DNA of 64,000 bases from Aminobacter anthyllidis (lineage in GTDB: Bacteria; Pseudomonadota; Alphaproteobacteria; Rhizobiales; Rhizobiaceae): contig NZ_JAFLWW010000002.1 of assembly GCF_018555685.1 (NCBI RefSeq), positions 496,001 to 560,000 of the forward strand, given 5' to 3'. A program made the position numbers and the translations under genes. The first letter of the stretch is position 1. Each line of letters begins with the position of its first letter. The notes under the pieces were generated by a model that was not told the origin of the DNA, did no database searches, and saw nothing but the letters and a program-made list of their open reading frames with translations. Shown here in pieces: positions 56,371 to 64,000 of the stretch.

Positions 56371-56595
56371 TTATGCGAAGAGCAGCAGCAGAGCGACGAG
56401 GAGCGAGAAGATGCCCAGAGCTTCGGTAACGGCGAAGCCGAAAATCAGGCGGCCGAACTGGCCGTCAGCTGCCGACGGGTTGCGCAGGGCGCCCGACAGG
56501 TAGTTACCGAAAATGGTGCCCAGGCCGATGCCTGCGCCGCCCATGCCGAGACAAGCGATGCCTGCGCCGATTGCCTTTGCTGCTTCAACTTCCAT
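56371..56595 (-). CDS. atpE: ATP synthase Fo subunit c
   Basis: The 74-residue hairpin forms the rotor ring. It has two membrane helices, the GIGLGTIFG Gly-rich first helix, the polar loop ALRNPSA and the ion-binding Glu58 in [13 protein letters not shown] Glu here without the Na+ motif (Gln/Ser-Thr pattern) points to H+ coupling. It lies between atpB and b'. Confidence 0.97.
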   Translation of the reverse strand: MEVEAAKAIGAGIACLGMGGAGIGLGTIFGNYLSGALRNPSAADGQFGRLIFGFAVTEALGIFSLLVALLLLFA

Positions 56596-56663
56596 TGTCC
56601 AACTCCTTGTGGATCGAAATTTAGTTACGGTATCCAGGACGGCGGCAAGCCGCCGACGAATTC

Positions 56664-57413
56664 TTAGTGGCCCGGGTGCAGGGCGTCGTTGAGGTACATG
56701 CAGGTCAGCACCGCAAACACGTAGGCCTGCAGGAACGCGACCAGGACTTCCAGGCCGGTGATCGCTACCGTCATGAACAGCGGCAGGATCGAGCCAACCA
56801 CGCCGACGGCGCCGAATGCGCTGAGCGAGGTGACGAAACCAGCAAAAACCTTGAGCGTGATGTGGCCGGCCAGCATGTTGGCGAACAGACGAACCGACAG
56901 GCTGATCGGACGCGACAGGAACGAAATCACTTCGATCAGCACGACCAGCGGCACCAGGATGCCAGGCACGCCATGCGGAACGAAGAGCTTCAGGAACCCG
57001 AAGCCATGCTTCATGAAGCCGTAGACGATGACCGTGCCGATGACCAGCAGCGCCAGCGCGAAGGTGACGATCAGATGGCTGGTGACGGTGAAGAAGTAAG
57101 GGAACAGGCCGATCAGGTTGGCGACGAGCACGAACATGAACAGCGAAAACACCAGCGGGAAGAAGCGCATTCCCTGGGAGCCCGCCGCGTCTCGTAGCAT
57201 CGAGGCGACGAACTCGTAAGACATCTCCGAAACCGACTGCAGGCGGCTCGGCACAAGGCCGCGGCTCGACGTCGTCAGGAACAGGAAGGCGCTGGCGACG
57301 ATCACGGTCGCAACCATGAAGGCGGACGAATTGGTGAAGGAGAAGTCGAGGCCGCCGATCTCGATCGGAATCAATTTCGAGATCTGAAACTGATGAATTG
57401 GATCGTTGGCCAC
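56664..57413 (-). CDS. atpB: ATP synthase Fo subunit a
   Basis: The 249-residue proton channel has five or six helices and the essential Arg in [43 protein letters not shown] and the late [28 protein letters not shown]-like segment are typical. The ATG at 57413 is the normal start ([17 protein letters not shown]). It lies 39 bases after atpI. Confidence 0.97.
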   Translation of the reverse strand: MANDPIHQFQISKLIPIEIGGLDFSFTNSSAFMVATVIVASAFLFLTTSSRGLVPSRLQSVSEMSYEFVASMLRDAAGSQGMRFFPLVFSLFMFVLVANLIGLFPYFFTVTSHLIVTFALALLVIGTVIVYGFMKHGFGFLKLFVPHGVPGILVPLVVLIEVISFLSRPISLSVRLFANMLAGHITLKVFAGFVTSLSAFGAVGVVGSILPLFMTVAITGLEVLVAFLQAYVFAVLTCMYLNDALHPGH

Positions 57414-57452
57414 GCTGGCCCCCCTTCGCCTAAATTGCGCCTTGCGACGCTG

Positions 57453-57863
57453 CTATTTCTTTTCCGGTTCGTCAGGCCGCTTATCGGGCGGCCGGATGCC
57501 GGCATCAGTAACCATTCCTGCCGAGCGCAGGACATTGAGCACGCCGGCACCGAAGCCGAGCAGCAGAAACACGATCAAGCCCCAAGGCGACGTGCCTGCC
57601 ATCCGATCGATGATCCAACCCAGTCCGACACCAACCGCGATCCCGGCGATGAACTCGCTGGACAGCTTGAGTGCCTGACCGTAGCCGGCCACGCCATTCG
57701 ACCCTGCACTCTTTTCCCCCTCGCGGGCAGTCTGGCGTCTTGTCGCAAGCGTTGCTTCAAGCTGTTGCCGACGGCGCTCGAGTTCGTCGTCGCGGTGTTC
57801 GTTTTCGGCTCGATTTTCAGGCCGGGTGTTTCCAGTTCCGCCTGGGCCCGAAGGCTTGGCCAT
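57453..57863 (-). CDS. atpI: ATP synthase subunit I (AtpI/AtpZ family)
   Basis: The 136-residue protein has a charged N-terminal half (ENEHRDDELERRRQQLEATL) and then two membrane helices in FIAGIAVGVGLGWIIDRM and GLIVFLLLGFGAGVLNVLR. AtpI helps build the c ring or carries Mg2+/Ca2+. I chose ATG 57863 (MAKPSGPGGTG). It is the first gene of this Fo operon. The F1 genes are not in this window, as is common in Rhizobiales, where Fo and F1 are separate. Confidence 0.88.
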   Translation of the reverse strand: MAKPSGPGGTGNTRPENRAENEHRDDELERRRQQLEATLATRRQTAREGEKSAGSNGVAGYGQALKLSSEFIAGIAVGVGLGWIIDRMAGTSPWGLIVFLLLGFGAGVLNVLRSAGMVTDAGIRPPDKRPDEPEKK

Positions 57864-58103
57864 TGCAAACTCCCACCCGGTCCGAGCGTATCCGTTCGTC
57901 CGCTTCAAAGTCGCCGGCAACATAGTTAGAGGGCCCCTGCCCGTCAAGCCACGGGGAGGCCCATCTAGCCAAGTATTTTATGTAAGAAAATCAGCTAGTT
58001 GCCGAAGTGCGACATCCTGCCCGTGGCTCCGGTCCGTGATCGCCTGCCGAATCCGCGCGCAATCTGGCGGCTGGCCGACTCCACGAGCCCTGCCCGGATG
58101 CGA

Positions 58104-59288
58104 TCAGCTCCAGCCGCCGCCATAGGTGCGGTAGAAGATGTGCAGGCCGATCTTGGTCATCTTCTTCATGCCGCGCGCCCAGCCCGGATTGACGTAGTTG
58201 GCGTAATAGTGGGTCGACGACCCGACTTCGGGGATGAAGATCTTGCCGGCGGTAACCGCCATGGCGACGTCCTGCGCGGTCTTGTAATGCGAGGCGCTGG
58301 CAACGCGATCCTTGATGCCGTCGCAGGCGAACGAGAACTGGCAGCGGTTGAACCAGCCGTCGTTCTGGTAGACGACGCCGCAGATGGAGCCGGGATAGGC
58401 CGGGTTGCGCACGCGGTTGAGGATGACCTGGGCGACGGCTGCCTGGCCGCGCAGCGATTCGCCACGCGCTTCGAAATAGACGCCGTTGGCGAGGCAGGTT
58501 TGCTCGGCCTTCGAGAATACGCTCGCCGGCAGCGGGTTGGCCAGCCACCAGTGGTCGCCCATGCCCATCGGCGGGACAAAGCGCCCGTCGGCCTGGTCGT
58601 CGCTGCGCAACAGCGCTTCGAAGGGCGATGCCTTGGCGTAGTCCGGCTCGGCCGGCGCATAGGCGGTGGCCAGGATGTCGGCCTTGTCGTTGTTGACCAG
58701 GGACGCCAGCATCGCCGGCACGCCGGCTGCCGGACGCTTCGGCTCTTTGACGTGGAACGCGGCAGCGATCTCGACTTCCTTGCCCTTGATGTCGGGCTTG
58801 GCGAAAGTCAGCTTGAGGCCGCTGTCGAGTGCGGGACGCAGCAGTGAACTGGTGCGTTCGAATACCGAGCCGGCAGTGAAGTTCTTCGGCGGATTGACCC
58901 GCGAGACGTTGACGATGCGGCCCTTCTTGTCGACGCGGACGATGCGGTCCTCATCCGGCAGGTCGGACGAGCCGAACTTCTTGCCGCGGAACGAGACCGT
59001 GCCGACGCCTGCTATCTTGACGCCCGAGCCGGAGATCGGGCCGGTGATGATGCCATCGACGAAGGGCATTTCGGCGGCATGGACCGAGCCCGCGGCCGAC
59101 TTTTCGACGTAAGAGCTCCAGCGCGCGCTTGGCGCTTCAAGGCCGGAGACGAGGCTGGACATGTCCTGGTAGGCGGCGACGGTGGGAAAGCCGAGCCAGA
59201 TTCCGAGCCCAATGACGGCCGGCGCCAGGAACGAACGTCTGCCCGCGCGGGCAGCAGCAAACCGCCGCTTCACAACTCGTCGATGCAC
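58104..59288 (-). CDS. Cell wall hydrolase (SleB/CwlJ, Hydrolase_2 domain)
   Basis: The 394-residue protein has an N-terminal membrane anchor or signal (FLAPAVIGLGIWLGFPTVAA), a poorly conserved middle and a C-terminal Hydrolase_2 domain with LANGVYFEARGESLRGQAAVAQVIL, NRVRNPAYPGSICGVVYQN and CQFSFACDGIKD. In spore formers SleB cuts cortex; in rhizobia similar proteins act on vegetative peptidoglycan. I chose GTG 59288 with GGAGAG 6 bases upstream. It is monocistronic between atpI and der. Confidence 0.85.
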   Translation of the reverse strand: MHRRVVKRRFAAARAGRRSFLAPAVIGLGIWLGFPTVAAYQDMSSLVSGLEAPSARWSSYVEKSAAGSVHAAEMPFVDGIITGPISGSGVKIAGVGTVSFRGKKFGSSDLPDEDRIVRVDKKGRIVNVSRVNPPKNFTAGSVFERTSSLLRPALDSGLKLTFAKPDIKGKEVEIAAAFHVKEPKRPAAGVPAMLASLVNNDKADILATAYAPAEPDYAKASPFEALLRSDDQADGRFVPPMGMGDHWWLANPLPASVFSKAEQTCLANGVYFEARGESLRGQAAVAQVILNRVRNPAYPGSICGVVYQNDGWFNRCQFSFACDGIKDRVASASHYKTAQDVAMAVTAGKIFIPEVGSSTHYYANYVNPGWARGMKKMTKIGLHIFYRTYGGGWS

Positions 59289-59419
59289 GGAAACTCTCCA
59301 GGACGCAACACACCCTACTGGAGAGGAAAATGATGCATTAACCTTGATGGAGCGTTAACGGTCGCAATGTTGCGGCAATGTGAAAAAGGGCCCGCATGAA
59401 TGCGAGCCCTCTGAACTTC

Positions 59420-60856
59420 TCAGCGTTTCTTCTTGGCGCGTCCGGCGAAAGGATTGTCGGAGGTGCGCAGCGCCATGCGGATCGGCACACCAGGCATGTC
59501 GAAGGACTCGCGCAGGTTGTTGACGAGATAGCGCACATAGGACTGCGGCATCGCATCGGGACGCGAGCACGACAAGACGAAACCCGGAGGCCGTGTCTTG
59601 GCCTGGGTGATGTACTTGATCTTGAGCCGGCGACCAGCGACGGCGGGCGGCGGATGATGGGCAAGGATGCCCTCAAGCCAGCGGTTGAGCTTGCCGGTCG
59701 ACACTCGGCTGTTCCAGACCCGGTGGGTCTTCATCACCGCGTCCATCAGCTTGTCGAGCCCGCGACCGGTCTCGGCCGACATCGGCACCGCCTGCATGCC
59801 GCGCGCCTGCGGCAACAGCCGCTCGGTCTTCTCGCGCAGTTCGGCAAGCGCTTCCTGCGGGTTGTCGATGAGGTCCCACTTATTGAAGGCGATGACCGGC
59901 GCCCTGCCCTCGCGGATGATCAGATCGGCGATCTGCAAATCCTGCTTTTCAAACGGGATCGTCGCGTCGAGCACGATGACGACGATCTCGGCGAAACGGA
60001 TGGCACGCAGGCCGTCCTGCACCGACAGCTTTTCAAGCTTCTCCTGGACGCGAGCCTTGCGGCGCATGCCGGCGGTGTCGAACATCTTGATGCTGCGGCC
60101 ATGCCAGTCCCAGTCGACCGAAATCGAATCGCGGGTAATACCGGCCTCAGGCCCGGTGAGCAGACGCTCTTCGCCGATCAGCGCATTGATCAGCGTCGAC
60201 TTGCCGGCATTGGGGCGGCCAACCACGGCGATCCTGAGCGGCTTGGTCTCGTCATAGGCATGGACATCCTCGGCGTCGGGATCGGCGATGTCCTCGCCAA
60301 TCAGCACGTCGCTTTCGGCAATGTCGTCGTCCTCGTCCTCGTCGTCGGCGAAGACGACTTCCTTGCCGAGCGCTTCGACAACGGCGTCGCGCAGGTCGGG
60401 CATGCCCTGGCCGTGTTCGGCCGAGATCTGCACCGGCTCGCCGATACCGAGTTCCCAGGCCTCGAGCGCGCCGCTCGAGGCACCGCGTGCCTCGGACTTG
60501 TTGGCGACGAGCACCACCGGCTTGCCGGAGCGGCGAACGATCTCGACGAAGGTACGGTCGTCGGGAGTCAGGCCGGCCTTGGCGTCGACCATGAAGAAGA
60601 TGAGATCAGCTTCCTTGATGGCGATCTCGGTCTGCGCCCGCATGCGGCCCTGCAAGGTCGCAGCAGCCGCGTCCTCGAAGCCAGCCGTGTCGATGACGTC
60701 GAAGACGAGATCGTAGAGTTTCGCCGCGTGAACACGGCGGTCGCGCGTCACGCCGGGCGTGTCGTCGACAAGGGCGATCTTCTTTCCAACCAGGCGGTTG
60801 AAAAGGGTGGATTTGCCGACGTTGGGCCGGCCGATTATCGCGATCTTGAAAGCCAT
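59420..60856 (-). CDS. der: Ribosome biogenesis GTPase Der (EngA)
   Basis: Der acts in 50S assembly. The 478-residue protein has two G domains: first [19 protein letters not shown] (8-26) with [10 protein letters not shown] and NKSEA, second [20 protein letters not shown] with DTAGMRRK and NKWDLID. The linker is highly acidic ([13 protein letters not shown]). The C-terminal KH-like domain is present. The ATG at 60856 is standard ([12 protein letters not shown]). It lies 10 bases after the YfgM-like gene. Confidence 0.96.
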   Translation of the reverse strand: MAFKIAIIGRPNVGKSTLFNRLVGKKIALVDDTPGVTRDRRVHAAKLYDLVFDVIDTAGFEDAAAATLQGRMRAQTEIAIKEADLIFFMVDAKAGLTPDDRTFVEIVRRSGKPVVLVANKSEARGASSGALEAWELGIGEPVQISAEHGQGMPDLRDAVVEALGKEVVFADDEDEDDDIAESDVLIGEDIADPDAEDVHAYDETKPLRIAVVGRPNAGKSTLINALIGEERLLTGPEAGITRDSISVDWDWHGRSIKMFDTAGMRRKARVQEKLEKLSVQDGLRAIRFAEIVVIVLDATIPFEKQDLQIADLIIREGRAPVIAFNKWDLIDNPQEALAELREKTERLLPQARGMQAVPMSAETGRGLDKLMDAVMKTHRVWNSRVSTGKLNRWLEGILAHHPPPAVAGRRLKIKYITQAKTRPPGFVLSCSRPDAMPQSYVRYLVNNLRESFDMPGVPIRMALRTSDNPFAGRAKKKR

Positions 60857-60866
60857 CGGGCCCGCA

Positions 60867-61532
60867 TCACGTCGCGTTGCCGGAACCGCGGATCAGTTCG
60901 GCCAGGAGGTTGGAGCGCTGACGCGCATTGCGCGGAGCGCCTTCGTCGGAGGAAATCTGCTCGAACAGCTTGAGCGCGTCCGCGAGCTTGCCGTCCTTCC
61001 AGGCGGCAAGGCCGAGCGCCTCGCGAGCCGAATGGCGCAGCGGGTTGGTGTCGTTGGTCAGCGCTTCGACCCGACCCGACACATCGGCGTAAGTGCCATT
61101 GTCGACAAGAAGCAGTGCCGCGCGCAGGCGGGCGACGTCGCGAATGACATTGGGGATCGAGCTGTCGGCGGCCACTTCGTCGAAGCCGGCGATGGCGGCC
61201 TTGAAGTCACCCTTGTCGGCCTGGACGGTGGCGGCGCGCATGCGGGCGAGCAGCGGATAGGCGCCGTAGCCGTCCTTCTCCAGCGCATCGAACGCGGCAA
61301 GAGCTTCGTCGGCCTTGCCGGAGTTGGCAAGCGTCAGCGCCTGCGAGAACTGGTCGCCGGAACTGTTGGCCTTGTTTTCGACCCAGTATTCCCAGGCGAC
61401 GAACAGGCCGGTACCGATGACGATCAGCACGGCGATGACGATGGCTACGGGGCCATAGCTGTCCCACAGGGCCTTCGCCCGTTCATGGCGAATTTCCTCG
61501 TTCACCTCACGAAAGAAACTGTCGTCCGACAT
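60867..61532 (-). CDS. YfgM-like TPR membrane protein
   Basis: The 221-residue protein has one membrane helix near residues 28-50 ([22 protein letters not shown]) and a C-terminal helical repeat domain ([39 protein letters not shown]). It matches the YfgM/DUF2133-type family, which in E. coli sits near bamB-der and links SecYEG with periplasmic chaperones. Here it is also just upstream of der, as expected. I chose ATG 61532; a TTG adds three residues. Confidence 0.88.
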   Translation of the reverse strand: MSDDSFFREVNEEIRHERAKALWDSYGPVAIVIAVLIVIGTGLFVAWEYWVENKANSSGDQFSQALTLANSGKADEALAAFDALEKDGYGAYPLLARMRAATVQADKGDFKAAIAGFDEVAADSSIPNVIRDVARLRAALLLVDNGTYADVSGRVEALTNDTNPLRHSAREALGLAAWKDGKLADALKLFEQISSDEGAPRNARQRSNLLAELIRGSGNAT

Positions 61533-61635
61533 ACTATCCAATCACCTCTGCCCCTCGGGGGCCGTTTGAGCCTGCGTTTTAGCGGAATTTTGCCGTCATG
61601 GAAGGGGGCGAGGCGGAAATTCGGTGGGAGAGGTG

Positions 61636-61762
61636 CTCCCCGCCCCGTTTGCGGGGAGAGGGTGGTCCGGAGGACCGGGTGAGGGGCAGAGCCATACTCG
61701 CATCGGTTCGCGCTGCCCCTCATCCGCCTGCCGGCACCTTCTCCCCGTATAGTGACGGGGAG
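61636..61762. repeat. Inverted repeat (CTCCCCG...CGGGGAG class)
   Basis: The left arm (CTCCCCGCCCCGTTTGCGGG, then GAGGGTG and GGTGAGGGGCAG) and right arm (CTGCCCCTCATCCGCCTGCC, then CACCTTCTCCCCG and GACGGGGAG) pair over about 50 bases with mismatches. Each arm has its own small hairpin. It is similar in plan to elements at 30291, 62245 and 63646 but differs in sequence. Confidence 0.75.
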
Positions 61763-61965
61763 AAGGAACGCACTTGTTCACCGCCACGCCCCGTTGCCGG
61801 TCTGGCCATTGTTAGAAGAAGTTCGGGAAGCGGGGCGCGAGGCCTAGCCTTCCGATAGTAATTTATGTGGCGCGAACTCGCGCCCCGCTCGGTGTCTGTC
61901 CCGAGGTTGGCCGGTCACAGCGCCGCTCCATGTACATTCCATGGACAATCGCCGCGGCTTCTCCG

Positions 61966-62002
61966 CATGGTTCGAGGCGGGCTGCGCCCGCACCTCACCA
62001 CG
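61966..62002. repeat. REP-like palindrome
   Basis: CATGGTTCGAGGCGGGC and GCCCGCACCTCACCACG pair imperfectly around a TGC loop. I recall extragenic palindromes of this form (GGTTCGAGGC...CACCTCACC) in Bradyrhizobium- and Mesorhizobium-like genomes. A hairpin RNA is possible but not shown. Confidence 0.6.
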
Positions 62003-62244
62003 CCGACCCGTCGTCGGGCCCTCGGAGCCACGGCTACCGTAGCAGTGGCGGGAGGTCACCGCCGCCCTCCCTGATCCCCGGTGCGCACCAGGTCCCGTAA
62101 GGGCGATGCGGGAAGTGTACGGCAGGTTTTCAGGGCGTGGAAAAGCAGGAGCGGCTATCCACGTGGGTTGGTGACAGATGGTGGCAAGGATGTGGCGGGC
62201 TTTGGAAGTGCCCTACGAAGCCAACCTTCACTGTCGTGATCCTT

Positions 62245-62434
62245 CGCACCCCCCTCTGCCCTGCCGGGCATCTCCCCCACAAGGAGGGAGATTAGTCTCT
62301 TCGCCGGCGGCGCCCATCCTGCAGCGTTGGATAAATCCTGTGAATCCTGCGACGTTGGCTATTGGGCGAGGCGCCGATGCCGGCCTGATCTCCCCTCTTG
62401 TGGGGGAGATGCCCGGCAGGGCAGAGGGGGTGCG
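62245..62434. repeat. Long inverted repeat (CGCACCCCC...GGGGGTGCG class)
   Basis: A left arm at 62245-62292 (CGCACCCCCCTCTGCCCTGC, then CGGGCATCTCCC, CCACAAG and GAGAT) and a right arm at 62388-62434 (ATCTCCCCTCTTGTGGGGGA, then GATGCCCGGCAGGGCAGAG and GGGGGTGCG) pair over about 47 bases. A 95-base core lies between. This is MITE-like: long terminal inverted repeats, no gene. The centre has no recognisable protein. Confidence 0.82.
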
Positions 62435-62618
62435 AATGAGGCGATGACGTGAGCGTGTGAAGGCCCGACAGCAAAAAAGACGCAAAAGCCCCCACGACCG
62501 TGGAAACGCTTTTCTTACTAGCCCAAATGGACGCATAGGCGGCGGAACGCATCCGTGCCACATTTCGGCCTTAACCGGCAGGTGTCGCCAAGCCCACGAA
62601 ATTGCATCGAAGTTCTAC

Positions 62619-63614
62619 ATGTCCAAAGCGTTGCTGAGTATCCTTGTATCCGCGTCGCTGGCTGCCGTGCCGGCGATGGCCGGCCCTGCCCCCAAGGTCG
62701 AGGACGTCAAGAAGCCGCAGATCGTGCTGATCTCGTTCGACGGCGCGCATGACCTCGCGCAGTGGCAGCGCAGCCGCGAGCTTGCGGCGCGTACGGGCGC
62801 GCGGTTCACCTACTTTCTCTCTTGTGTGTTCCTGCTTTCGCGCGAAACGCGCGGTGCATATCACGCGCCCGGAAAATCGGCCGGCAAGTCGAATGTCGGC
62901 TTTGCCATGACAAAAAAGGAGGTTGTCGACCGGCTCGGGCAGATCAACCTAGCCGCGGCCGACGGCCACGACATCGCCAGCCACGCCTGCGGCCATTTCG
63001 ATGGCGGCAAGTGGAGCAAGGCCGAGTGGACCAAGGAGTTCGACGCGTTTTCGACGATCATGCGCGACGCCTACAAGATCAACGGCATTTCGCCGGAGCC
63101 GGATGGCTGGGCGAGGATAGCGGCGTCGGTGAAGGGTTTTCGCGCGCCCTATCTCTCGGACAGCAAGGGGCTGACGGCCGCGCTGCGCGACAAGGGTTTT
63201 GCGTACAATGCCAGCGGCGTGTCGCGCGGGCCGGAAGAACCCAGGCTCGACGGCACGATGATGGATTTTGCCCTGCCGCTGATCCCCGAAGGGCCCTCCG
63301 AGCGGCAGATCATCGCGATGGACTACAATCTGTTCGTCCGCCACTCCGGCGGCGTCGACAAGCCCGAAGAGGCGGCGAAATACGAAAACCGCGCCTATGG
63401 CGCGTTCCGGAAGGCCTTCGACACGCAGTATGCGGGCGGACGCGTTCCGCTGCAGATCGGCTTCCACTTCACGCTGATGAACGACGGCGCCTACTGGCGG
63501 GCGCTGGAGCGCTTTGCCGGCGAGGTGTGCGTGAAGGCGGATGTCGAATGCATCAGCTATGCCGACTATGTGGGGCTGCGCAACGAGGCGGCACCGGTGC
63601 AGACCGGCGGGTGA
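62619..63614 (+). CDS. Polysaccharide deacetylase family protein (NodB-like), secreted
   Basis: The 331-residue protein has a signal peptide (residues 1-21, AVPAMAG) and a NodB homology domain. Motif 1 reads ISFDGAHD in place of the usual TFDDG. Motif 2 is complete (HDIASHACGHFDG, His-x3-His). Motif 3 is FRAPYLSDSKG. A conserved C-terminal GFHFTLMNDGAYW follows. A His pair and an Asp allow metal binding. The substrate is unknown; chitin, peptidoglycan or exopolysaccharide are all possible. I chose ATG 62619 because it gives a clean signal peptide. It is alone between repeat elements. Confidence 0.85.
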   Translation: MSKALLSILVSASLAAVPAMAGPAPKVEDVKKPQIVLISFDGAHDLAQWQRSRELAARTGARFTYFLSCVFLLSRETRGAYHAPGKSAGKSNVGFAMTKKEVVDRLGQINLAAADGHDIASHACGHFDGGKWSKAEWTKEFDAFSTIMRDAYKINGISPEPDGWARIAASVKGFRAPYLSDSKGLTAALRDKGFAYNASGVSRGPEEPRLDGTMMDFALPLIPEGPSERQIIAMDYNLFVRHSGGVDKPEEAAKYENRAYGAFRKAFDTQYAGGRVPLQIGFHFTLMNDGAYWRALERFAGEVCVKADVECISYADYVGLRNEAAPVQTGG

Positions 63615-63645
63615 GCTGCGATTGAACCTTCCAAGGCGGGACGCT

Positions 63646-63785
63646 GACGCCCCCTCCCCCTTGTGGGGAGGGATAGAGGGTGGGGGTACTTGCCAGCTTT
63701 CGGTTGGCGAGGACCTTATGCAAGATGCGGCGGCATATCCGCCTGCAGTACCCCCCATACCCCTCCCCACAAGGGGGAGGGCGTC
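63646..63785. repeat. Long inverted repeat (GACGCCCCC...GGGCGTC class)
   Basis: Left arm GACGCCCCCTCCCCCTTGTG then GGGAGGGAT and GGGTGGGGGTAC; right arm from GTACCCCCCATACCCC to CACAAGGGGGAGGGCGTC. The arms pair over about 38 bases. The CCCTCCCC-TTGTGG core is shared with the element at 30291. It fills the gap between the deacetylase and the BacA-like gene, 20 bases before that gene's stop. Confidence 0.8.
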
Positions 63786-63805
63786 GTCAGCGTTGCATCT
63801 CGCAA

Positions 63806-64000
63806 TCACGCTACCGGCTGATCTTCCGGCTTCAGGCCGCCCTTTTCGCGTTCGAGATAACGCCGGTCGATATCGGGTAGCGCCTCGCCCGATAGTGTAG
63901 CTTCGAAGGCGCGCAGGCGCTTGTAGATCGAGATTAGCTCAACAATCGTCGGCCAGGCGCTGACAAGGTACTGGAATGAAGAGCTGACCTGGCTAAAGGC
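63806..64000 (-). CDS. Peptide antibiotic transporter, BacA/SbmA-like, C-terminal end (5' part outside window)
   Basis: Only the last 64 residues are seen. They read [20 protein letters not shown] then [20 protein letters not shown] and end [15 protein letters not shown]. This matches the C-terminal end of SbmA/BacA family inner membrane transporters in my memory. BacA imports NCR-type peptides and is required for bacteroid survival in legume nodules for Sinorhizobium and Mesorhizobium-type bacteria. The N-terminal helices that would prove it are outside the window. Confidence 0.75.
   Translation of the reverse strand, partial: AFSQVSSSFQYLVSAWPTIVELISIYKRLRAFEATLSGEALPDIDRRYLEREKGGLKPEDQPVA

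Larger units (their letters stand above)
61533..62618. other. 1.1-kb repeat-rich intergenic region
   Basis: This is the longest gap in the window. It holds three repeats (61636-61762, 61966-62002, 62245-62434) and otherwise short, atypical open frames with no similarity I can see. No tRNA, tmRNA or RNase P RNA signature was found. It should also contain the leftward promoter of the yfgM-like/der unit and the rightward promoter of the deacetylase. Confidence 0.6.

Noticed and set aside
61850-62110. RNase P RNA, tmRNA or 6S RNA
   Set aside because: I looked for the conserved segments of these RNAs in both directions and saw none. The strongest structure is a REP-like palindrome.

Overview
This 64 kb window is a gene-dense, high-GC stretch of core chromosome from an alphaproteobacterium. 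It is most likely a member of the Rhizobiales, family Phyllobacteriaceae (Mesorhizobium/Aminobacter-like). The placement rests on gene content and order: coxB-coxA-ctaB-coxF-ctaG-coxC, ispH next to a kinase-fold homoserine kinase, split b/b' ATP synthase genes, an IalB protein, and a BacA/SbmA transporter end. It also rests on two-stem intergenic repeats of a type I recall from Mesorhizobium-like genomes. I found no tRNA, rRNA, CRISPR array, transposase or prophage.

Layout. Positions 1-8.5 kb (minus strand) hold thrB (partial), ispH, SURF1, DUF983, an L,D-transpeptidase and the aa3 cytochrome oxidase operon, which ends at a clear terminator. Positions 8.9-11.6 kb (plus) hold IalB, TldD and a sirtuin. 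Positions 11.7-17.5 kb (minus) hold an RNA m5U methyltransferase, TlyA, Dxs, pirin, DUF2277 and MAPEG. From 17.6 to 22.7 kb come a divergent HxlR regulator with a perfect palindromic site, xseB, a deacetylase, and a TetR repressor facing two tandem paralogous MFS exporters, with three near-identical operators between them. From 22.7 to 31.2 kb come a membrane protein, RibB, chorismate synthase, DUF1344, a phosphatase, FabI, a DnaJ-like protein, a lipoprotein, PdxH and an enoyl-CoA hydratase.

From 31.2 to 41.3 kb come an acyl-CoA dehydrogenase, a small Cys-rich protein, a GH25-like protein, PurD, UbiA, DUF6101, an FAD-linked dehydrogenase, Sua5 and two small secreted proteins. From 41 to 53 kb come GlyS/GlyQ, a TPR-LysM protein, polyprenyl diphosphate synthase, DUF2007, a TrmN6-like methyltransferase, an S49 peptidase, IspE, MoaB and a glycosyltransferase-like protein. 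From 52.6 to 55 kb come a radical SAM protein behind a candidate SOS box, RNase HII and DUF4180. From 55 to 61.5 kb come the ATP synthase Fo operon, a SleB/CwlJ-type hydrolase, Der and a YfgM-like protein. The last 2.5 kb is a repeat-rich gap, a polysaccharide deacetylase and the 3' end of a bacA/sbmA gene.

The genes fall into a few themes. One is respiration and energy (cox operon, Fo subunits, and UbiA plus polyprenyl synthase for ubiquinone). Another is isoprenoid precursor supply (Dxs, IspE, IspH). The others are translation and RNA modification (GlyQS, TlyA, RlmD-like, TrmN6-like, Sua5, Der) and cell-envelope remodelling (L,D-transpeptidase, GH25-like, TPR-LysM, SleB-like, polysaccharide deacetylase). 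I did not find an obviously new multi-gene system. The best leads are regulatory (TetR/MFS operators, HxlR palindrome, SOS box before the radical SAM gene), repeats that abut or enter genes (notably the 5' end of tlyA), and the unusual place of the L,D-transpeptidase beside the cytochrome oxidase assembly genes.
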